Made by a program: the position numbers and the translations under genes
The notes under the pieces: model-generated
Database searches by the model: none
What the model was told of the DNA's origin: nothing
The model's input: only the letters and a program-made list of their open reading frames with translations
Part shown: positions 58,701 to 64,000 of the stretch, piece by piece
Position numbering within the stretch: position 1 is the stretch's first letter
Layout of the letters: each line of letters begins with the position of its first letter
Assembly (NCBI GenBank): GCA_023238725.1
Contig: CM041540.1
Span: 4,966,708 to 5,030,707 of the forward strand
DNA from: Scortum barcoo
Lineage: Eukaryota > Chordata > Actinopteri > Centrarchiformes > Terapontidae
Direction: 5' to 3'
DNA length: 64,000 bases

Positions 58701-61700
58701 GGTCAGCCTCCCACCCTCACAATGTCCCTTTTGTATGAGCAGCTTTTTTTTTTTTTTACATGAAATTAGCTTCATCCGGATGCAGCGATGATGAGGGTTT
58801 TTTCTTGTGTGTACGTCTTTTTGTGTGATGAGCTTTATTAATGAAGGCTAAAACACACAATGTATCTGTGTGTGTGTGTGCTTTGCAGACGGACTACTAT
58901 TACCAGTACACAGAATGTGACAGCACAGGGTCACGATGGAGGGTCGCCATCCCTCGCAACCCAGGCTCCTGCTCACACCTTCCACCTCCAACCAGAGGAA
59001 CAGACTGCTGTAAGTGCTGCCGGTGTGTGTTTTAAGACATGGAAGAAAGCTGACTGGACTTGCTTGAGGTTCTTGAAGACAAAGGCTTCTTGATTTCTGA
59101 AGAACCAAATAAGGCATTCGGACTAGAGATGAAACATCTTCAAGAACCTCAAGCAAGTCCAGTCGACTTTCTTCAAGCTCTTAGAAATGACCTGGATGAC
59201 TCATGGTGTTCACCCTCTTTTTTCTCGCCGTGTCGCAGCTTTCTCCTGTCCGGCTGGGAAGTTTTTAGAGATGACCACGCAGCAGTGCACGCCGTGTGAA
59301 GCCGGCTCCTATTCGCTGGGCAGCGGCCTCCGTTTTGACCAGTGGGACGTCATCCCCGCGGGCTTCACCTGCCTGTCCAGCTTCTTGGACCCCGGGCCAA
59401 ACGGAGAGGACATTCAGGCCTGCAACAGGTGACACAAACACTCCCGTTCCCACAGGTTAGACAGGTAAACACACGGTGTGGACTGCAGATGTGTTAGATT
59501 AAAATACATTGTACGACTATGTTTCATGTGTTTTGATGTTTTGCTGAGTGGGTTTTGTCCGTGCTGCAGCTCATCGTGGACGCCGCAAGGTGTGTATCTG
59601 GAGTCGAACCGCGATGAGTGCACGGTGTCTTTGGTTTACGCCGTCCATCTGGAGAAACAAGGCTCCGTCTCCTTCACCTACCAGTACCCCGACAGCAACA
59701 TCTTCTTCGAGTTCTATGTAAGCACCTCTAAATGCCTCTTTTACTACAATATATTCATTTGCCAACATATCAGGCTTCCTCTGATGTTCCTCCTTTCTTG
59801 TAGTTCGTAAAGAGGATTTTGTTATTGTTACTTTTTTACGCCACAGAAGAGTCGTAGAGTGTCTTGATTGTTTAAATGCTCTTTCAGGAGATCTTGTTTG
59901 TGTAATTCATACAAAAAGTGTAAAAACAGCAAGTTGTGTTTGGTGACCTCACAATGACGACAGGCCAGCTGGCTAGCTGTTTCCCCCCGTTTCCAGCCTT
60001 TGTGCTAAGCTAAGCTAATGCACTCCTGGCTGTATCGTCATATTAAACTGACACATATGAGAGCAGTGTCGAATTCAAACCCACCTCGAGGAAGCGAATC
60101 AGCGTATCTTCCAAAATGTCAAACTATTCTTAGACAGAGGATATTTTGATCTAGCAGTGTCTCTTTCTAAGCATGAAAAGCTGAAGAAACTAATTATAAC
60201 CAACATGAAGTGTCTCATTAAGGTGTTGGTCCACCACGTGCTTCCAGAACAGCTTCAGGTCTCTTTGGCATTGATTCTCCAAGTCTCTGATGAACACCAT
60301 TCTTTCAAAAGATGTTCCCTCATTTGGTGTTTTGATAATGGTTGGTGGACAGCGCTGTCTAACACGTTGCTCCAAAATCTCCCATAGCTGTTCAGTTGGG
60401 TTGAGATGTGGTGATTGTGAAGGCCATAGCATTTGACCCAAAAGGACCCAAAATGCTTCGCACCTATATGGCAGCATCTGCATTTGATGTTTCTCCACTC
60501 TTTTATTCAGGTTTTTCCTTTATTCTGTCACCCGTCTATACATATTAACTCAAAATATCCTCTATCTGCACTTTTTGTCTACAGGTCCTTGCCTTCAAAA
60601 ATCCTAACATACCCCAGTTTACAGAAGTAGCAAATGAATTAGTTTTTTTTCAGTTCATTTTTTTGTGGCTCATAACTGCCTTATCAACATATGTTCAGGT
60701 CCAGAACGAGCAGTGTCAGGAAATGGCCCAGGCCGATGACCAGAAGTGGATTAAAGACACTAACAATGGAGAATGGGGCACGCACACGGTGAGTATCTGC
60801 TCCTGCTTGTGTTAGCAGGGACAGTATTGCAGTTTGTGTGTGCTTCACTCGGTTGCGTGTCTTCTTTTTGTTTTTAGGTAAATTTGAAGTCCGGTATGAA
60901 CATCCTGTACTGGAGAACCACTGGCATCGTGGTGGGAGGGAAGATGGTCAAACCCGTGCTGCTCAAGAACATCCAGATAGAAGGTAAGGTGTGACTCAAA
61001 CACACAGAAACGTGGAAATAAACTCCCAAGATCCCTTCCTAGATATTAATCGCTCTCTGCTTTTCATTCAAGATGAAAAAGATTAAAAAAATGTCTCGTG
61101 TGTGTGTGCGTGTGCTGCTGCTTTAGGTGTAGCCTACACATCAGAGTGTTTTCCGTGCCGGCCCGGCTGGTTCAGCCCGACCCCCGGCTCCTCGTCCTGT
61201 CAGCCCTGTCCCAGCAACACCTTCTCCATAAAGGACGCGTCCTCCTGCACACCCTGCCCCGAACACCACTACTCACGTATGTAACAGCAGCATGAAACTG
61301 TCAAAAAAAGCTCCTCCTCAGACTAGTTTCCTCAATTAAAACTTCTACGAGCCCTGAAGTGCAAAAAATGTATGTACTTTACTTATTTAATTATTGAATT
61401 ATGGTGTTTAATATCAAATTATGACAGTAGGTTAAGGTCAAGCTTCATTGTGCATGGTCCACACACAGAATAAATATAAATAGATATTAAATTATTTTAA
61501 CATAGAATAGAGTAAAACAATAGAATAACCAATGAAACAGAACAAAACAAATAAAAGAAGAACCAAAAAAGGAGAATTAAACTACATTTACAACTGTAAA
61601 TGTGAATATAGCGTGGTAGTAAATATTGTGAGGTAAACTTAACTGGAAATGAACTCATTATAAAAACAAATATTTACAATATATTATAATAAAATTGATT

Positions 61701-64000
61701 AAATAGATGCAGTCTTTAATGCATTTTATGTTGTGCAATTTGCATGTGCATATCTGCCAATACTTAGTACATGATGGTATTTATATATCTGCTGATAGCT
61801 GATCTGCTGCTGGCAATTGCCTAAGCTGTAATTGACTTTTCTATATAATATTTTATAGTTTAATTCAATGTAAAGTAAAATGCTAGTAAATTGGATTTTC
61901 CCAATATCAGTACAATACAGCTCAGTACAGCTCTTTTCCTTTGACAACACATACATTTCTCATATTTATTATAAATTTCTATTTTATATTCATCGTTCTT
62001 CAACATTTGCGGTACTTGTTTTTCGCTATGCACCAAAACAACGAGGTAAAGTCCTTGTATGTGAGAACCCACCCAGAAATGACCCTGATCCTAATTGCAT
62101 TGTGGTCGTGGATGTTGTCTCGGCGTCATTGAGGACCGGTTCATCACGTCTCCGTCTCCTCTGTTTTTTGACTCCTCTCCCAGATGAGGGATGGGCAGAA
62201 TGTAAGACGAGGCCGCCGTGCTCAGAGAAGGATTACTTCCAGATCCACACGGCCTGCGACAGCGAAGGGAAGGTCAGCAGCATCCACACGTTTCACATTT
62301 CACACACACACACACACACCTTTTTAATACTCAAGGTCAGACATACTTATATATAGTGACACTTCATGTTCACACAGTTCCACACATTCACATATGGAAG
62401 TCTTTAACTTGAATGTTTTTATCTTTAGTCTTTTTTTTAACTTGATTTTATATAAAGACAAATACAGAACAGAAGCAAAGATACAAACTAACTAAATAAA
62501 GAGAAGATACACGCACACACATGTACTATGTAGGATTTTGACTACACGCATACAAAACAACTGCAAACACCTACGATTGTCTTTCTATTCAACACATGAT
62601 GAGCGTGCAGTCTTCTGTTTATCTCTGTGTTTAGTCTTAACAAAAGGGCATATAATAAATTATGCAGATTCATACAGGTGGTTAATGGTGCCTGTTGTGT
62701 GTGGAGTGTTTCACTGCATTACATTTAGATAGATAACAAACGCCGGAGACGTTTTGTCAGCTCCTAAAGGGCACTGTATCAGAAACCAGAGAAGTCACAC
62801 GATGTGATAGAAAGGGAAATGATGAATAGCTCAGTGAGCACTTTGCATGTCATCTGATCCTAAACCAGCTTGCTTTGCACTCCTCCACGACCTTGGCCTG
62901 CTCTGATTCACAATTCTAAAAGAGAAAATAAAACACGCTTTGAATATTTAAAGCTTTATTGACAATTTTTATGTATCTGGTCTCTATTACTCCAAGCGCA
63001 TTTTTATTTTTCCTGAAGTAAGACACTTAACAGAGCTCCTTCTTTCGCTGATCATAACCTCCGCGGCTTTGTCGGTTACAGACGCAGGTGTTGTATCGCT
63101 GGGTGGAGCCAAAAATCTGCGTGGAAAACATCACAGGGGCGGTGGAGCTGCCTGCAACGGGGCAGAGAGAGCCCTGCCCTCCCTGCAACCCCGGCTACTA
63201 CAACAGCAACGACTCCACCTGTTTGCCCTGCCCGCCTGGCACCCACTCAGACGGCACCTACGGTAAACCTGCTCACACCCGTCCACACCTGGCACGTACT
63301 GTTAGCAAGGCACTGGTGGTGTATTGATTTAATCAGAGCTTTTGAATCTGTATTTATAAGGGAGACGGTGGCCTAATTGGTTTAGCGACACATACATGCT
63401 ACCCTCATAAATGGAGAAACATCCTTTTCTATTCATGTTGTTGAACTAATTTGATTTGAAAGACAGGTGCAGACATTTTCCAGTAGATAAAGTACAAAAC
63501 AGAACACACAGATATAAACATACATAACAAAAGAATAAATATGCATACACACACATACTTGGACATACTGTATTTATGCAGTGTATATGTGCACACATGC
63601 ATACATAGTACACATGTATAGTTAAAACACACACACACTGTACCTATGCACCAATATTAAAAGTGAATTGATTATCAAAGTAGCTGCCATCAATCAATCA
63701 ATCAAGGGACTAGTTGTTGCAGCAATACTGGAGTCTATTTGATCACATACTCTTCCATCCAAAGTCTGTACTTCCTGTTACTCTCCCTTGCAGTATCAGT
63801 TCAATTCATAGGAGTAATAAAGCCTCTCCATCTGGTCACGTAACGCTCTGAGCCGTCTGTCATTCTGAATTAAATTAGTTTAAAAGAGGCGACCCAGCTG
63901 CATAATCAACTCCTGAAAAGATGGTTCTTGTGCAAACATCGTGTTTTACCAGGGAGGAGAAAGTCATTGTGGTATCTAAATAAAGCTTCTGTGTGTGTGT
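55663..64000 (+). CDS. elapor2: ELAPOR2 (KIAA1324L / EIG121L) gene, 5' part: nine coding exons
   Basis: The exons are 55663-55770, 58889-59009, 59239-59428, 59570-59717, 60699-60788, 60878-60983, 61127-61276, 62184-62272 and 63082-63262, giving 394 residues in one continuous frame. The gene runs off the right edge; the family is about 1000 residues. ELAPOR proteins are type I membrane proteins of endosomes and lysosomes linked to autophagy, apoptosis and (ELAPOR2) BMP signalling. Residues 1-27 form a signal peptide (CLLLIITALTSSVSA). Cys-rich ephrin-receptor-like modules follow (CTPCEAGSYSLGSGLRFDQW; CPCRPGWFSP-like; CPPCNPGYYNSNDS). Between them is a beta-rich domain (ESNRDECTVSLVYAVHLEKQ; NILYWRTTG). 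ESNRD, EWGTH, NILYWRTTGI and KDYFQIHTACD fit ELAPOR2 better than ELAPOR1. All splice sites are GT-AG and there are no frame breaks. The mannose-6-phosphate-receptor-like part, membrane span and tail are beyond the window. Confidence 0.93.
56690..57070. repeat. AAGTACTTAAGTA-type dispersed repeat
   Basis: It runs from GAAACTACTATTGATATC..GAAAAGTACCCAAAGTAAGTACTC to GAAAATACTCAAGTAAAGTACAGGTAACC, with the family's interior 'ATTGCACATATTGGGTTTAGCTGCTGGG' and 'AATCTGCAAAAACAACAAAAGTAATC'. Confidence 0.6.
57945..58232. mobile_element. GCTGCAACTAA-type non-autonomous element, nearly full copy
   Basis: The left end is GTAGGGCTGCAACTAATGTTTATATTC and the right end is GGACTTTTAATCGACTAATTGTTGCAACTC; the ends are inverted repeats. 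Interior blocks are TTGGTCTATAAAATGTCCAAAAAATGTG, CCAAAGGCAACATCCTCAAATATCTTG and AGAGGACTAAAGAAACCAGAAAATATTC. This is a classic teleost MITE-like repeat. Confidence 0.7.
58889..59009 (+). CDS. elapor2: ELAPOR2 exon 2
   Basis: The acceptor TGCTTTGCAG is followed by TDYYYQYTECDSTGSRWRVA then IPRNPGSCSHLPPPTRGTDC. YTECDSTGSRWRVA is the hallmark of both ELAPOR proteins. The donor is GTAAGT, phase 1. Confidence 0.96.
59010..59238 (+). other. ELAPOR2 intron 2, hairpin-bearing short intron
   Basis: This 229-base intron is bounded by GTAAGT and GTGTCGCAG. Arms at 59042-59079 and 59137-59174 are reverse complements at 36 of 38 positions, with a 57-base loop. The sequence resembles a dispersed fish repeat ('..AGATGAAACATCTTCAAGAACCTCAAGCAAGTCC..'). 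Confidence 0.85.
59239..59428 (+). CDS. elapor2: ELAPOR2 exon 3
   Basis: It reads (S)FSCPAGKFLEMTTQQCTPC then EAGSYSLGSGLRFDQWDVIP, a Cys-rich module followed by the conserved SLGSG-FD-WD motif. It ends GEDIQACN with donor GTGACA, phase 2. Confidence 0.96.
59570..59717 (+). CDS. elapor2: ELAPOR2 exon 4
   Basis: The acceptor is GTGCTGCAG. It reads SSWTPQGVYLESNRDECTVS then LVYAVHLEKQGSVSFTYQYP and SNIFFEFY. The ESNRD-CTVSL-YAVHL series is closest to ELAPOR2. The donor is GTAAGC, phase 0. Confidence 0.96.
59955..60125 (-). repeat. TTAGCTTAGC-family repeat, reverse orientation
   Basis: GGCCAGCTGGCTAGCTGTTTCCCCCCGTTTCCAGCCTTTGTGCTAAGCTAAGCTAATGC, followed by the family's 'CATATTAAACTGACACATATGAGAGCAGTGTCGAATTC' and 'CTTCCAAAATGTCAAACTATTC'. 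Confidence 0.8.
60190..60498 (-). pseudogene. Tc1/mariner-like transposase C-terminal remnant
   Basis: On the minus strand the frame includes MLWPSQSPHLNPTEQLWEIL then EQRVRQRCPPT. This matches the W(P)-(A/S)-QSP-D/H-LNPIE-LWD/E segment that holds the last acidic residue of the DDE/D catalytic triad in Tc1-like transposases. The rest of the 102-codon frame soon loses similarity, and no N-terminal HTH domain is present nearby. It is a dead fragment inside ELAPOR2 intron 4. Confidence 0.7.
60699..60788 (+). CDS. elapor2: ELAPOR2 exon 5
   Basis: The acceptor is ATGTTCAG. It reads VQNEQCQEMAQADDQKWIKD then TNNGEWGTHT. NGEWG-H is an ELAPOR2 feature. It has a GTGAGT donor and is phase 0 at both ends. 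Confidence 0.96.
60878..60983 (+). CDS. elapor2: ELAPOR2 exon 6
   Basis: The acceptor is TTGTTTTTAG. It reads VNLKSGMNILYWRTTGIVVG then GKMVKPVLLKNIQIE. The donor is GTAAGG, phase 1. Confidence 0.96.
61127..61276 (+). CDS. elapor2: ELAPOR2 exon 7
   Basis: The acceptor is TGCTGCTTTAG. It reads (G)VAYTSECFPCRPGWFSPTP then CQPCPSNTFSIKDASSCTPC and PEHHYS. These are two ephrin-receptor-like Cys modules. VAYTSECFPC is invariant in the family. The donor is GTATGT, phase 1. Confidence 0.96.
61277..62183 (+). other. ELAPOR2 intron 7
   Basis: This 907-base AT-rich intron is bounded by GTATGT and CTCTCCCAG. I see nothing else in it; reading frames over 61880-62356 are chance extensions across exon 8. 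Confidence 0.8.
62184..62272 (+). CDS. elapor2: ELAPOR2 exon 8
   Basis: It reads (H)EGWAECKTRPPCSEKDYF then QIHTACDSEGK. RPPC-KDYFQIHT-CD is conserved in ELAPOR2. The donor is GTCAGC (weaker than average), phase 0. Confidence 0.95.
62273..63081 (+). other. ELAPOR2 intron 8
   Basis: This 809-base intron has a CA run at 62300-62319 near its start. Otherwise it is featureless. Confidence 0.8.
63082..63262 (+). CDS. elapor2: ELAPOR2 exon 9 (last in window)
   Basis: The acceptor is GTCGGTTACAG. It reads TQVLYRWVEPKICVENITGA then VELPATGQREPCPPCNPGYY and NSNDSTCLPCPPGTHSDGTY. It contains WVEPKIC and the CPPCNPG(F/Y) module. N-glycosylation sequons NIT and NDS are visible. The donor is GTAAAC, phase 1. 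The next exon is expected beyond 64000. Confidence 0.96.
63263..64000 (+). other. ELAPOR2 intron 9, incomplete
   Basis: The sequence after the GTAAAC donor contains CA-rich stretches and no exon matching the expected next module (CRPCPAGTEPALGFEYKWW-like). The intron continues past the window. Confidence 0.75.

Larger units (their letters stand above)
55771..58888 (+). other. ELAPOR2 intron 1
   Basis: This is a 3.1 kb intron. It includes a poly(T) run near 55860, an AAGTACTTAAGTA-type repeat at 56690-57070, a CA run at 57583-57602 and a GCTGCAACTAA-type repeat at 57945-58232. No other gene is seen. Confidence 0.85.
59718..60698 (+). other. ELAPOR2 intron 4
   Basis: This 981-base intron carries a reverse TTAGCTTAGC-family copy (59955-60125) and, on the minus strand, a degraded transposase fragment (60190-60498). 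Confidence 0.85.

Noticed and set aside
61880..62356. A 158-codon plus-strand frame across ELAPOR2 exon 8
   Set aside because: Only the stretch 62184-62272 is family-like; the flanks are intron, as shown by splice sites and a CA-repeat tail.
55663..63262. Identification as ELAPOR1 (KIAA1324)
   Set aside because: ESNRDECTVSL, NGEWG, ILYWRTTGI and KDYFQIHTACD resemble ELAPOR2. ELAPOR1 has SNTDECTATL, KGWEFH and WRTTAF at these places. The call rests on recalled sequences, so some doubt remains.
1..64000. tRNA, rRNA, CRISPR arrays, operons or bacterial-type systems
   Set aside because: No cloverleaf with A/B boxes, no spaced direct-repeat arrays and no prokaryotic gene organisation was seen. 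Repeats are eukaryotic microsatellites and transposon-derived.

Overview
The window is vertebrate nuclear DNA, almost certainly from a percomorph-type teleost. The genes are split into small exons with GT-AG introns, the proteins are vertebrate orthologues, and the non-coding DNA carries dispersed repeat families I recognise from spiny-rayed fish. These families include the TTAGCTTAGC..AAACAGCTAGCC repeat, the 'AAGTACTTAAGTA' repeat and the 'GCTGCAACTAA' repeat. No species can be named from the sequence. Gene names come from recalled family sequences; no database search was run.

Layout from left to right. (1) At 131-2749 (+) lie the last two coding exons of ITFG2, a KICSTOR-complex subunit, with a poly(A) signal at 2819. 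(2) At 2825-17180 is about 14.5 kb of intergenic DNA with repeats and no gene I can support. (3) At 17381-44988 (-) lies a six-exon NRIP2 gene, with a 16.3 kb first intron. It encodes a nuclear-receptor-interacting protein with a retroviral-type aspartyl protease fold. (4) At 48632-52650 (-) is a complete three-exon KLHL42 gene (BTB-kelch CUL3 adaptor, 469 residues). (5) From 55663 (+) to beyond the right edge are the first nine coding exons (394 residues) of an ELAPOR-family gene, best matching ELAPOR2/KIAA1324L. KLHL42 and ELAPOR2 are head to head with about 3 kb between their start codons.

ITFG2 beside NRIP2 matches the human 12p13.33 order, which supports both names. KLHL42 and ELAPOR2 sit elsewhere in human (12p11 and 7q21, from memory). 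The genes do not form an operon or an obvious joint pathway.

The most notable points are these. NRIP2 exon 2 has an apparent one-base frameshift beside a C6 run. NRIP2 has Asn in place of the catalytic Asp of the protease motif. A start-stop ATGTAA lies just upstream of KLHL42, and two short upstream reading frames precede ELAPOR2. The 229-base ELAPOR2 intron 2 carries a near-perfect 38-base inverted repeat. A 224-base tandem duplication in NRIP2 intron 5 is diverged mainly by small gaps. A 0.5 kb polypyrimidine tract lies in NRIP2 intron 1. I found no evidence of a previously undescribed multi-gene system; this looks like ordinary teleost chromosomal DNA with several specific oddities.
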